Assembly (NCBI GenBank): GCA_916613615.1
Contig: OU744732.1
Location: 36,209,280-36,273,279, forward strand
DNA: 64,000 bases
Direction: 5' to 3'
From: Steromphala cineraria
Lineage: Eukaryota > Mollusca > Gastropoda > Trochida > Trochidae
Shown in pieces: positions 60,201-64,000 of the stretch. The notes below the pieces were generated by a model. The model saw only the letters and a program-made list of their open reading frames with translations. It made no database searches and was not told the origin of the DNA. Each line of letters begins with the position of its first letter. Positions within the stretch are counted from its first letter, which is position 1. The position numbers and the translations under genes were made by a program.

Positions 60201-62311
60201 ACACCATAGACACGCGCGGCTATGACGTCACAATGTCAACGGTGACGTCATAGGAATTTCAGTTTGCGCCGATTTGTATTTTGTAACCGTAGGACTTGTC
60301 AGTCACTTCAAATCAATACACAACTTGAAATGATAGATAAAAAAGATAAAACGAAACTTTCAACACCAATAACATTTAAGTTTAATTTTGTATAACACTT
60401 CGCAAGAAGGGATATTTAGCCGTGCGTAGGCATATCGAAAGTAAAGCGACGGTAAACGCGTATGAATATGAAGTTGACTCCATGTGAAATCCTTTATAGA
60501 AAAAACTTTTCTTTTAAGAATCTTTGTTTTTACCTTATATAATTAGATGGGTAATATAAACAATAACCAACTCGTTAGGGGAATGACAGATTATCTTTCT
60601 CTAGTTATATTAATTCTGTAATTCTCTCGCCAAGGCTCGAGAATTACGAAATTAATATTACTCGCAAAAAGATAATCTGTAATTCCCCGTCACTCGTAAG
60701 TTATATGTCTAAACATGTACTAGTATATGAAAAATATATATTGATTACTTCTAAAATCAAATTCTACATTGCCACTAAATTTCAGGAATAATAAAGTTGA
60801 ACAAATCGCTTTCTCACATCAGTCATTGGAATTATATGAATGATGTTTTCTTATTTACACAAAAATATCTTGAAGCACAAAATGGATTCCATATTCGAAT
60901 CGCTTACACCTCTCCAACACTGGAAATTGCTGATAGTACGAGAGCATTCTTTTCGTTTTTGAATATCTTAATTCCACTTTTCGCCAAAAAAAATCTCCCT
61001 TGGTTGTAAATGCTCCTTAAAGGGGCAGTAGCACGTTTTTAGGGGAATATAAGGTGATGTCGGGGAAATGAAAATTAATGGTTCCAATACAAAGACAATG
61101 TATTTAAACTAAACAGAGCAGTAATAATTCAAATGTATAACGTAAAGTTTAGCCATGTGATTCCTTTTTCTTACACAAAATGAATTAAAGGTGTTCACAC
61201 AAAAATGGCCGCCAATGAATTTAACGTGAATCTTAATACTTTGTCCTCTGACTATGGATAATTGGCTTGTGTTATGAAATTTTTGACACTGTCAAAATGA
61301 TACATTTAACATTAACTTACAATAATCAGTGAACTTTTTTAAATATAAAATTATCAAAAAACGTGCTACTGCCCCTTTAAAGTCTTTTTCTTATCCAGCC
61401 TCGGCCAACCGGAACTAAATATTGCCATGCTCTTCGCTCTATCATCAAATTGATTAAAGAACAGATTTTACTGTTGAAAAGTCCCAGGGTGATAAAATGT
61501 TACAGAAGATTTAGTTTTAGAGGCCTTCGTCTTAGCGTATTATTTGCGGTTCGCGCAAATGACTTCGGACATAAACACATTTAGAATCATTTTATCATAT
61601 TATGAAATGGTAACACTGTTTCAGAGTTTAGAAAATCCATTTACGCGTGCGTTGCGAAAGCAACTGTGAAATTGGCATTCTTAGTCGGGAACTCTTATGG
61701 ATAGTCATTTTTACTGACGGTCAACACATAACAAACATTTATCAGGACTTCAATTTTGTATATCATTTGAGATATGATTTTTTCCGAAAATGGTCATTGG
61801 ATATATAAGAAATTGATAACATTATAATTTCCATGATCATGCATCAGAAAACAAGGGAAATCCAAGTACACAAAAAGCTTTCGTAAAGGTATTGGATTAT
61901 GGGTTCGTTTAAGTTATGCCAATTATGAGAGGATGGAAAACTTTAAAATTAAAATGATGTACCAGAAAATACAGGAATTTACTTAAATAATTTAAAGGTG
62001 TTTACACTAAAATGACTACCAGAAGTTTTCTCTGGATACATAATAAATTCGTAAACGACTACGTATGATCTGGCTTGGTAATAAGACGCTTGACCAAATG
62101 AGGTTAGTAAATTTTTCATTAACTAAAATCAAAGAAAAAATTGTTATAATAAAAAGGTGAAAATTAAATTTAAAAAAACTTTTTTAAAAAAAAGTGAAAA
62201 CGTTTGCTTTTGCAAATTAAAATTTTGCAAATAAACAACTATACCTTCATCGCTGACCACGAGTGGACACAGAAGTCCAGCCAGAATGACCACGATGGAG
62301 AGACGAGCCAT
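24156..62311 (-). CDS. Micro-exon gene: 31 phase-1 exons, predicted secreted Lys/Asp-rich protein
   Basis: Reconstructed minus-strand gene of 31 coding exons (E1 at 62245-62311 to the last at 24156-24229; each listed separately). Total coding length is about 1521 bp, 506 residues. Every intron is phase 1, so all internal exons are multiples of three and freely skippable. Apart from E2 (96 bp) and the acidic exon (129/135 bp), internal exons are 24-60 bp. Order: signal peptide; two short helical segments; lysine/arginine-rich modules; a Thr/Pro/Val-containing stretch (E11-E14) with a furin-like RVKR; a poly-Asp exon; basic His/Gly/Trp-Met modules; an acidic tail DYEGDYDEYDD. Exon boundaries nearly always split a codon starting with G, so junction residues are G, A, D, E or V. 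I recognise no homologue. The layout resembles schistosome micro-exon genes. A mineral- or matrix-associated secreted protein or precursor of cleaved peptides is possible; function is unknown. Confidence 0.85.
24652..24785. repeat. Foldback hairpin
   Basis: The arms begin AGAATTAGGAGAGAAACC and end GGTTTATCTCAATTCT, with ACCTACTGTGTTT and TGGTCGAACG inside. It lies in the last intron and explains the open frame at 24566-24874. Confidence 0.75.
25640..25795 (+). repeat. SINE-like repeat (family with copy at 55535-55650)
   Basis: It contains GGCTGCGGTCGAACTCAG, AATAACAAGTTTGATTCTCG and a 3' section CCTCGGAACTAGGCCGATTT then TAATCAAACTG. The same blocks recur inverted at 55.6 kb, and the 3' section alone recurs near 45.8 and 55.87 kb. 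Confidence 0.6.
25799..25852 (-). CDS. Micro-exon gene exon, 54 bp
   Basis: Acceptor TGTTTTAG, donor GTAAGAC, phase 1-1. It encodes EAFETIPEKMSGVGETLT, one of the few modules not rich in lysine. Confidence 0.75.
25972..26236. repeat. MITE-2 copy (long terminal inverted repeats)
   Basis: It starts TCTAGGTAAACCTAGCCTCA and ends in the inverse TTGAGGCTAGGTTTACTTAG. TACTGAGTCTAG and TAGACTCAATAT mark both arms. It is related to 30549-30799 and 33580-33833. Confidence 0.8.
26256..26368 (-). repeat. MITE-1 fragment
   Basis: Only one end and ~110 bp remain (ACGGGCAGTAGCTCGGTTTT through CATTACACAAACCAATCA). Confidence 0.7.
26445..26486 (-). CDS. Micro-exon gene exon, 42 bp
   Basis: Acceptor TTTTCCAG, donor GTATTTTG, phase 1-1. 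It encodes EMRKKAKSGFSKMK. Confidence 0.78.
27456..27491 (-). CDS. Micro-exon gene exon, 36 bp
   Basis: Acceptor ATCTTTCAG, donor GTAAATAA, phase 1-1. It encodes EKHRKKMKKRRE, strongly basic. Confidence 0.78.
27603..27748. repeat. Foldback hairpin
   Basis: The left arm has ATCAAGTACACATTCGATGT and CATACAATA; the right arm has CTACATCG and TGTGTACTTGAT. The arms are ~65 bp with a short AT-rich loop. Confidence 0.8.
28413..28442 (-). CDS. Micro-exon gene exon, 30 bp
   Basis: Acceptor AATATTTCAG, donor GTATTTA, phase 1-1. It encodes DRKAKMKERK. Confidence 0.75.
28479..28704 (-). repeat. MITE-1 copy, truncated
   Basis: Left end TTAAAGGGACAGGAGCGCTT and ~225 bp of interior; it stops at GGATTCGCATGGCTCA. 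Confidence 0.8.
29523..29567 (-). CDS. Micro-exon gene exon, 45 bp (WM/HGRG type)
   Basis: Acceptor ACTTTCAG, donor GTACTG, phase 1-1. It encodes GWMGSRHGRGGKSME, visibly related to the DWMKRFHHGRGTKSKK exons at 31301-31348 and 34338-34385. Confidence 0.75.
29600..29765 (-). repeat. tRNA-derived SINE
   Basis: On the minus strand: an A-box-like TAGTTCAGTTAGTTAG, B-box-like GGGTTCGTTACTAGG, then GTCATGCCAAAAGACGTTAA and CGCTCAGCATTAAAAGGATG. These resemble invertebrate tRNA-SINEs. The second copy is at 32634-32785; this one has a 9-bp ACTAACTGA duplication. Confidence 0.7.
30111..30158 (-). CDS. Micro-exon gene exon, 48 bp (duplicate of 33137-33184)
   Basis: Acceptor TTTTACAG, donor GTATGC, phase 1-1. 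It encodes DGETDEDKKGGKGMRP; the other copy reads DGETDEDGKGGKGMRQ. Confidence 0.8.
30549..30799. repeat. MITE-2 copy
   Basis: Arms with CATATACTGAGTCTAGAAAG and TCTAGACTCAGTATAGGAG, and GGTCGCGTCAGC / GCTGACGCGACC. It ends in AGGTTTACTTAG. It was copied with the 3-kb duplication. Confidence 0.85.
31301..31348 (-). CDS. Micro-exon gene exon, 48 bp (duplicate of 34338-34385)
   Basis: Acceptor TTTTCAG, donor GTATTCG, phase 1-1. It encodes DWMKRFHHGRGTKSKK, the same protein sequence as the other copy. Confidence 0.82.
31584..31625 (-). CDS. Micro-exon gene exon, 42 bp (duplicate of 34641-34682)
   Basis: Acceptor TTTTACAG, donor GTTGGA (weak), phase 1-1. It encodes DNKSDEEGGRGKRR, one residue different from DKKSDEEGGRGKRR in the other copy. 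RGKR is a possible furin-type site. Confidence 0.78.
32634..32785 (-). repeat. tRNA-derived SINE (duplicate)
   Basis: Same element as 29600-29765, carried in the duplicated block, without the internal 9-bp duplication. Minus-strand boxes TAGTTCAGTTAGCAG and GGTTTCGATACTAGG. Confidence 0.7.
33137..33184 (-). CDS. Micro-exon gene exon, 48 bp
   Basis: Acceptor ATTTTATAG, donor GTATGTTT, phase 1-1. It encodes DGETDEDGKGGKGMRQ, a mixed acidic and Gly/Lys module. Confidence 0.8.
33580..33833. repeat. MITE-2 copy (duplicate)
   Basis: Counterpart of 30549-30799 in the second block. It retains ACGGATAATATTGAGGC near its right end, which the other copy has lost. Confidence 0.85.
34338..34385 (-). CDS. 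Micro-exon gene exon, 48 bp (WM/HGRG type)
   Basis: Acceptor TATTTTCAG, donor GTATTCG, phase 1-1. It encodes DWMKRFHHGRGTKSKK. Confidence 0.82.
34641..34682 (-). CDS. Micro-exon gene exon, 42 bp
   Basis: Acceptor ATTTTACAG, donor GTTGGA, phase 1-1. It encodes DKKSDEEGGRGKRR. The donor deviates from GTAAGT in both duplicate copies, which may favour skipping. Confidence 0.78.
35673..36221. other. Intron with short local repeat
   Basis: No exon found. About 35690-35850 holds three ~60-bp units around GATGAATTAATTTNATNTAAACACAATAAAT with GTGCTTCCAATA. Confidence 0.55.
36222..36263 (-). CDS. Micro-exon gene exon, 42 bp (acidic)
   Basis: Acceptor TCTTTTCAG, donor GTATAAC, phase 1-1. It encodes GTDSKENEEGDVEK. 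Confidence 0.78.
37065..41032 (-). mobile_element. Full-length non-LTR retrotransposon (CR1/jockey-like group)
   Basis: About 3.97 kb on the minus strand: short 5' UTR (~258 bp), one long ORF, ~150-bp 3' UTR ending in a GAAGAAG microsatellite tail. It is flanked by a probable CCCCT target duplication (37060-37064 and 41033-41037). The single uninterrupted ORF and exact junctions suggest recent insertion. It lies in the intron between the micro-exons at 42110 and 36222, in the same orientation as the host gene. Confidence 0.92.
37217..40774 (-). CDS. Retrotransposon polyprotein: 2A-like, PHD finger, APE endonuclease, reverse transcriptase
   Basis: 1185 codons, uninterrupted. Residues 1-17 are hydrophobic. 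At about 91-104 is a 2A-like LLLISGIEPNPGP, with Gly where the 2A consensus has Asp. Residues 111-159 form a PHD finger (CGIC...CDDCDQWIHKSC...WICPSC). Residues ~248-468 are an APE-type endonuclease with TETW (catalytic Glu ~280), GGDFNLPDIDW and SDHD. Residues ~735-985 are the reverse transcriptase, with PVSLTS, DFAKAFDKV, SGVPQGTVLGPLLF and catalytic FADD at ~911-914. The C-terminus has RAARYVFNDY and RTNRFYQE-type landmarks. The family copies its RNA into DNA at a nicked target site. All catalytic motifs are present, so it could be active. Start: first ATG of the open frame; an internal start is possible. Confidence 0.95.
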   Translation of the reverse strand: MCLFALRIICFTYWFIYNHEAHHQTRYVSVALSNTDGYPQITDLQVFNFTFGTTQLSHSTQIYYWFRHARNKIFNQFPISCIHERNSSKLTLLLISGIEPNPGPRRPKFPCGICSKACKLNSIACDDCDQWIHKSCLGMSTTEFSRLGKCQDTWICPSCEKPNTSSLLYTVPEPDNENLTSDRSIYASTNPSVLDSVSDISIPSTLESSNSPDTLNLTDCSLQHSEAPIMSSSPKPNTKKHKRPESFRTLNINFQSIKKKGKLLEVLISETNPDIIMGTETWLDPTIKSSEIIPNDFGYEIHRRDRPGNVHGGVLIAAKKELQMCNVQSSQHLELISGTIKSDTGKAITIASFYRPPNMTDTKYLEHCKEDISILKNKGNKSIVLLGGDFNLPDIDWKSLNVKGNQYPARTNQTFLDIVADNSFEQVVDFPTRNNNTLDLMFTTHPSFKLRCKPLPSIGNSDHDIVLYDSSINPQRPKPQKRKIHLWKRADIEGIKDDIRAGGHALLNENKSSVSSIWEDFKSLIHKTIEDRVPSKTTLARFSHPWMNTLIRRTIKRKKKAHHKARKTGKKRDNDRYKRIQKELQWETRRAHRAYMQEISTEYKENPKRFWSFIKSKGQETSGVPTLKNKDGFLKSDNISKANILNNQFKSVFTEEDTSSIPDKGTSPFASMPDIVVNEAGVLKLLLRLKTHKATGPDSVPAFILKAAATAYSPILTTLFQRSINTGEVPQDWRDAWVVPIYKKGEKHKAENYRPVSLTSITCKILEHIIHSSIMDHFDRYNILKDNQHGFRAKCSCETQLIVTTQGIASSLSKGKQVDVILLDFAKAFDKVPHKRLLYKLNYYGVRDTTNRWIQSFLGDRKQNVILENTKSDQAHVMSGVPQGTVLGPLLFLAFINDLPESCKNSDTRLFADDSLLYRPISSIDDSRKLQDDLTALEVWERTWQMSFNASKCSVIHIRPNNKKKLLSFDYQLHGTTLTTDTASKYLGVTVSNDHKWKEHISMTVSKGNRSIGFLRRNFKDCSKTVKAATYTTIVRPALEYASTVWDPHCASDINALEGVQKRAARYVFNDYSSRTPGCITQMTRDLHWDTLQHRRYVSRLCMLYKIQHGQVGINKDLYLRRNDSRTRGTNRFYQERSTLPVYHNSFFPRTIREWNLLPTQVTEYETITQFQSGLSSASKEPVQP
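41061..42109. other. Intron sequence
   Basis: AT-rich intron between the LINE-bearing MITE and the next micro-exon. I see no exon or recognisable repeat. Confidence 0.5.
42110..42166 (-). CDS. Micro-exon gene exon, 57 bp (basic, WM type)
   Basis: Acceptor TTTACCAG, donor GTGACG, phase 1-1. It encodes AWMEKRQEKKKEKRNLWNK, a lysine-rich helix-like module starting with the W-M pair seen in other exons. Confidence 0.78.
42490..42765 (+). repeat. SINE-like repeat with (ATC)n tail
   Basis: It contains TGGGCAAGACACTTAATCCA, CTCAGTTCACCCAGCTGTAC, AAATGGGTACCC and a 3' part TGCGCGGTATAAGAAAGC before CATCATCATCATC. I recognise these phrases from SINEs widespread in marine invertebrates and fish. Family name not assigned. 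Confidence 0.65.
43759..43809 (-). CDS. Micro-exon gene exon, 51 bp (basic)
   Basis: Acceptor TTGTTTTCAG, donor GTAAATAT, phase 1-1. It encodes GKSSFKDRYKKRKEKKK. Confidence 0.8.
44758..44802 (-). CDS. Micro-exon gene exon, 45 bp (His/Gly)
   Basis: Acceptor ATATTGCAG, donor GTATGAAT, phase 1-1. It encodes GKKHHGHGAWGKKMK. The HHGHG cluster could bind metal. Confidence 0.8.
45044..45327 (-). repeat. MITE-1 copy, one end eroded
   Basis: The right end ATACGTGCTACTGCCCCTTT and TTAA are intact; the left ~60 bp are unrecognisable. It sits ~40 bp from the poly-Asp exon and explains the open frame at 44944-45195. Confidence 0.85.
45366..45500 (-). CDS. Micro-exon gene acidic exon (poly-Asp)
   Basis: Acceptor GATTTTTAG, phase 1. 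Two phase-1 donors are possible (exon from 45366 or 45372). It encodes GK followed by two runs of Asp with some Glu, separated by GKAKKK. It is the longest internal exon, coded by GAT/GAC triplets, so its length is probably polymorphic. Poly-Asp segments in secreted proteins often bind calcium or mineral; here that is inference. Confidence 0.82.
45805..45845 (+). repeat. SINE 3' fragment
   Basis: CCTCGGAGGACGGTGGATTT then TAATCAGACTG matches the 3' part of the SINE at 25640-25795. Confidence 0.4.
46208..46252 (-). CDS. Micro-exon gene exon, 45 bp (furin-like site)
   Basis: Acceptor CCTTCTAG, donor GTAAGTG, phase 1-1. It encodes GSDVARAPRVKRSMF. RVKR-S is a canonical proprotein convertase site, so the protein may be cleaved just before the acidic exon. 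Confidence 0.8.
47427..47471 (-). CDS. Micro-exon gene exon, 45 bp
   Basis: Acceptor ATTCTACAG, donor GTAAGATT, phase 1-1. It encodes GINVITAPRIRQSNT, similar in length and the AP-R-(I/V)-(R/K) core to the next exon (GSDVARAPRVKRSMF). Confidence 0.8.
47472..49520. other. Intron with an inverted-repeat element
   Basis: No exon detected. Besides the foldback element at 48957-49395 I see nothing structured. Confidence 0.5.
48957..49395. repeat. Foldback element with ~75-bp arms
   Basis: The left arm contains GTACACCGGAACTAGCGAGG and GGAGAAATGTTGCTAGCGAG; the right arm has their inverses (CTCGCTAGCAACATTTCTCC, CCGGTGTAC). About 285 bp of non-repeated sequence lies between. It explains the small frames at 48838 and 49119. 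Confidence 0.85.
49521..49547 (-). CDS. Micro-exon gene exon, 27 bp
   Basis: Acceptor TAATTTCAG, donor GTAAGTAC, phase 1-1. It encodes VANTKTPLV, and is among the shortest exons. Confidence 0.78.
50083..50124 (-). CDS. Micro-exon gene exon, 42 bp
   Basis: Acceptor GTATTTCAG, donor GTAAATC, phase 1-1. It encodes GKVNKPVVPTNSTA. NST is a possible N-glycosylation site. Confidence 0.8.
50440..50840 (+). mobile_element. 3' remnant of an L1/Tx1-like retrotransposon
   Basis: Across frames it reads LLCSFCEIEVETINHILW, then ILLVKQYIYRC and FIPKLEYIKREIRRYY. These match the C-terminal CxxC...H zinc knuckle and AKxxIYxxK block of Tx1/L1-type ORF2. Frameshifts are present. It lies inside the intron between micro-exons 50083 and 53095. 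Confidence 0.6.
51446..51594. repeat. Long hairpin
   Basis: The left arm has TTTTTCAGGGCATTATCATT and AGGTCTTCAATTAACTGCC; the right arm has GGGCAGTTGAAAAGACC and GATAACGCCCTGAAAAACTG. The loop is CGACGAAGG. The arms are ~70 bp. Confidence 0.85.
51590..52281. repeat. Inverted pair bounding a ~690-bp segment
   Basis: TATAGCTAAAATGGATGGAA on the left and TTCCATCCATTTTAGCTATA on the right. A smaller hairpin near 52180-52255 next to the right end repeats the CATTATCATTTGCAG phrase of the hairpin at 51446-51594. Confidence 0.7.
53095..53136 (-). CDS. Micro-exon gene exon, 42 bp (basic)
   Basis: Acceptor TTTTTTCAAG, donor GTAAGTC, phase 1-1. It encodes EMKQLRQQKRKLKK. Confidence 0.8.
53137..53771. 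other. Intron with degenerate AAGCGC-type repeat
   Basis: Around 53395-53700 the phrase ATAAGCGCCCC and its inverse-like CGCTTAATAGGTCGAATACG recur, suggesting an old inverted-repeat element. No exon. Confidence 0.35.
53772..53795 (-). CDS. Micro-exon gene exon, 24 bp
   Basis: Acceptor TTCCTTTAAAG, donor GTGAGTTA, phase 1-1. It encodes EKFAKINA and is the shortest exon of the gene. Confidence 0.72.
54107..54157 (-). CDS. Micro-exon gene exon, 51 bp (basic)
   Basis: Acceptor CAATTACAG, donor GTCGGT (weak), phase 1-1. It encodes ERKPLKQKRKNRTKEEK. The poor donor makes regulated skipping plausible. Confidence 0.68.
55087..55128 (-). CDS. Micro-exon gene exon, 42 bp (helical)
   Basis: Acceptor TTTATTCCAG, donor GTAATTG, phase 1-1. 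It encodes EIKKITTRLQELRK, an amphipathic helix-like segment. Confidence 0.8.
55535..55650 (-). repeat. SINE-like repeat
   Basis: Inverted relative of the element at 25640-25795. On the minus strand: GGCTGCGGTCGGACTCAGTG, AAATAACAAGTTCGAATCTC and GACCGATTTAATCAGACTG. A separate 3' fragment follows at about 55855-55890 on the plus strand. Confidence 0.6.
56326..56358 (-). CDS. Micro-exon gene exon, 33 bp
   Basis: Acceptor TTATAACAG, donor GTAAGTAA, phase 1-1. It encodes ANKQQAAAKKE. Confidence 0.78.
56583..56615 (-). CDS. Micro-exon gene exon, 33 bp
   Basis: Acceptor TACACTGCTAG, donor GTAAAAGT, phase 1-1. It encodes AERQKKRAEKN, the same size as the next exon (ANKQQAAAKKE). Confidence 0.78.
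56658..57048. repeat. MITE-3 (~390 bp, ~100-bp terminal inverted repeats)
   Basis: It begins CTAGTTAAAACTAGCTGTAA and ends in the exact inverse. The arms continue through AGTCCTCACGTTACATCTAG and GGCTGATCTCTTTGAATTGG-type inner blocks. The tip of its arms forms the small hairpin at 63224-63323. Confidence 0.88.
57565..57591 (-). CDS. Micro-exon gene exon, 27 bp
   Basis: Acceptor TTACTCACAG, donor GTGATG, phase 1-1. It encodes TKEERQARR. Confidence 0.72.
57620..57968 (-). repeat. MITE-1 copy, complete
   Basis: TTAA-bounded; it lies only 28 bp upstream of the 27-bp exon on the gene strand, and so borders the exon's acceptor region. Confidence 0.9.
58944..59003 (-). CDS. Micro-exon gene exon 3, 60 bp
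   Basis: Acceptor TTGTTACAG, donor GTAAGTAT, phase 1-1. It encodes EVQKLKTVEEAIAKSVPKPM. It is the only exon whose last base is A rather than G. Confidence 0.83.
59230..59695. repeat. Tandem repeat, ~136-bp unit, about 3.4 copies
   Basis: Units start ACTCAAATCAGATTTCAGCG and include GAGATTGTGAATCATACTGC, GATGATGCCTTTGTCGCATA and GACGAGTGGCGCT. The array abuts the downstream side of exon 2. Confidence 0.88.
59716..59811 (-). CDS. Micro-exon gene exon 2, 96 bp (helical)
   Basis: Acceptor TTTCTCACAG, donor GTAGGTTG, phase 1-1. It encodes EDKKMLQSAEVIQNKVIETL then KDFKSLAKEFQT. The heptad-like pattern suggests a short coiled coil right after the signal peptide. Confidence 0.85.
60568..60712. 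repeat. Hairpin with conserved apex
   Basis: The left arm has AACTCGTTAGGGGAATGACA and the right arm ATCTGTAATTCCCCGTCACT. The apex TCTCGCCAAGGCTCGAGA matches that of the hairpin at 8423-8576 despite unrelated arms. Confidence 0.85.
61017..61380 (+). repeat. MITE-1 copy, complete
   Basis: TTAA and full terminal inverted repeats at both ends, in the first intron of the micro-exon gene. Confidence 0.92.
62245..62311 (-). CDS. Micro-exon gene exon 1 (signal peptide)
   Basis: ATG at 62309-62311 starts MARLSIVVILAGLLCPLVV, then SDE, and a phase-1 GTATAG donor. This is a textbook signal peptide with likely cleavage around VVS-DE. A minus-strand stop shortly upstream (TGA within 62311-62330 context) and the hydrophobic core support this start. 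Confidence 0.88.
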
Positions 62312-63223
62312 GATTCACCAACCGTCACTGACTGTCGGTAGAACGGAATAAAAACAAATCCTGACCCGCTATGAAAAGCAAACATGTGAGAAAATATATA
62401 TAATATATCTGTCATGTTACAAATACATTTATAGGAAAGATTGATTTCACATATAAGTATATCTGTCATGTAACAATAATTAATATGAAGGTTCTATTTC
62501 ACATTAATATTTTTCACTATAACAATTTGTGAAATGGCCATTGTTCGATTTCGAGTTTTCGATTTTAAAAAACCCAGAATGTGACACAATCCATTCCCTC
62601 TGACCTTATGAATCCTTTATCAAAACTTTTTCTCACGCTCGTTTCAATTTCATGAAACCAACATTCCCACTGTTCGCTTAAGGTTCTCAAGTTTGTTATT
62701 GTTTATCCATGGTGATGACGTCACATTATTGTGTTAACAGTGAAATAATAAACAATATTCCAAAACTGAATTTTATAAAGATTTTAAAGGTCATATTCAC
62801 AATAGAAAGATTTATATCTAAAAGAAATCATACTTTTCCAAAAAGTGGTTACCTTTATTTCCAGTTTTTGAATTTAATTGACATATATGTAGTGACTAAT
62901 TAGTTACATTAATTCTCTTGACTTTTTATCCACATTTACCTTATTATTATTGTTTATACGACTTGGGAACAATAAATAAAACATCACAAAAAAAACACCA
63001 AAAAAAACCAGTGAGATATTGTTTTTCAGAATCTACTGCCCTTTAAATATTCCAACAATGGGGGAAAGTTTTGTTTTATACTTTTTAAGTTAGATAGAGT
63101 CTACGTATAAATGCTTCAAGAATGTGAAATATTAAACCTCGAAAATTGGAAAATAAACATGGAAAGACGTAAGTCGAGGATCTAACATGCAGCACTCCGA
63201 ATTATGACACTTCTATGGAGGGC
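62312..63223. other. Upstream region of the micro-exon gene
   Basis: The promoter should lie here. A TATATA-rich tract at 62394-62409 is ~85 bp upstream of the ATG on the gene strand and could serve as a TATA element. I see no other gene. Confidence 0.35.
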
Positions 63224-63323
63224 AAATCTAGTTAAAACTAGCTGCAATGAATACGTCCCATAAGTCCGTAACATAAAACTTATGGGACGTATACATTACA
63301 GCTAGTTTTAATTAGATTGATGG
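63224..63323. repeat. Perfect hairpin related to MITE-3
   Basis: CTAGTTAAAACTAGCTGCAA, ATACGTCCCATAAGT, a ~12-bp loop, then the inverse back to CTAGTTTTAATTAG. It looks like MITE-3 arm tips joined without the interior. Confidence 0.85.
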
Positions 63324-63951
63324 AGGGCACGCAGTTCTAGATAGTTTGTTGTCAAGCACGTGGAGAAAATGCCTAGCACGTGCATTACACTCCGCATGAG
63401 TTGTCAATTGCATCGCCGTCGGGAAAGAATGGCAATACACGTGCACGAATTAAAATTTTTGTAGCGTGGCCTAAGGTTGTGTCCAATATCCGATGAGTGA
63501 GCACCAAAAATTGCATTGTTTTGATACTAAATTGTGGGAAATATATGTAAAATGTGAAAAAGTTTGTTCGTAAAGTCATACATGGATTAGATGGAGAATA
63601 TAGATGGAGTCGTGAAAATAATAACCTTAGAATGACATTGAATTAAACTGATTTGTAAAAGTCTTTTGACGTCATATTGGTGATTGAAATGGAATGATAT
63701 CATGGCATATAATGACGTTTTTTATTAAAAAACAGTTGAAAAAATACAGACATATGGTCCCGTTATTTTATTAATCTTGTAAACACATTTTGTCATATCT
63801 CTGTAAGATATTACAAGAATCTTAAAGTTTCAAAATATTGAAAATATAAGAGAATGGAAAAGTTTTCCGAGATTACTTGCTAAACTAATATAACAGTTTT
63901 AAGTGAAAAAATGTTTTAATCATCAAGCCACAGAAAACGGGCCTCGAGCAA

Positions 63952-64000
63952 CAACGGGCAGCCGCACGTTTTTAAAACTCTCATTTCTTTAAAAACAATC
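63952..64000. repeat. Possible MITE-1 end cut by window edge
   Basis: ACGGGCAGCCGCACGTTTTT resembles the MITE-1 terminus. Too little is visible to be sure. Confidence 0.35.

Larger units (their letters stand above)
59812..62244. other. First intron of the micro-exon gene
   Basis: No exon found. It contains a hairpin (60568-60712) and a complete MITE-1 (61017-61380); otherwise AT-rich. Confidence 0.55.

Overview
The window is AT-rich, intron-rich eukaryotic DNA dense in short interspersed repeats. The secreted C-type lectins, the tRNA-derived SINE types and the PHD-containing non-LTR retrotransposon suggest a marine invertebrate, most likely a bivalve or other lophotrochozoan. That placement is inference; no species marker is present. 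All host genes I can support lie on the minus strand, and most coding sequence is in exons too short to appear as long open reading frames.

Region 1 (about 1-19.1 kb) holds two tandem paralogous secreted C-type lectin genes, A (1387-5563, 3' end possibly outside the window) and B (12834-19125). Their internal exons have identical lengths (157, 77, 135 and 96 bp) and identical phases. Gene B appears to end in a PAN/apple-like exon (12834-13009). The last 75 bp of that exon, including its stop codon, has been amplified about 41 times into a 3.1-kb array (9800-12908). The long open frames through the array on both strands are by-products of a 75-bp period that divides by three.

Region 2 (19.1-24.1 kb) is intergenic: a retrotransposon 3' remnant, an inverted-repeat element with a hammerhead-ribozyme-like core, and a ~62-bp minisatellite.

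Region 3 (24.1-62.3 kb) is the most striking part. It is one minus-strand gene, reconstructed here, of 31 coding exons, nearly all 24-60 bp. Every intron is phase 1, so every internal exon can be skipped or duplicated without changing frame. It encodes a predicted secreted protein of about 506 residues: signal peptide, short helical segments, many lysine/arginine-rich modules, one aspartate-rich exon and an acidic, tyrosine-containing tail. A ~3.03-kb tandem duplication (29588-35672) has copied three of its exons, so the array of exons is still growing. The architecture resembles the micro-exon genes of schistosomes, but I recognise no homologue.

Its introns are loaded with mobile DNA: a TTAA-flanked ~350-bp MITE family (about 12 copies in the window), a second MITE family, several SINEs, foldback hairpins, and an intact 1185-codon non-LTR retrotransposon (37065-41032) inserted into one of the MITEs. 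From 62.3 kb to the end there is no recognisable gene.
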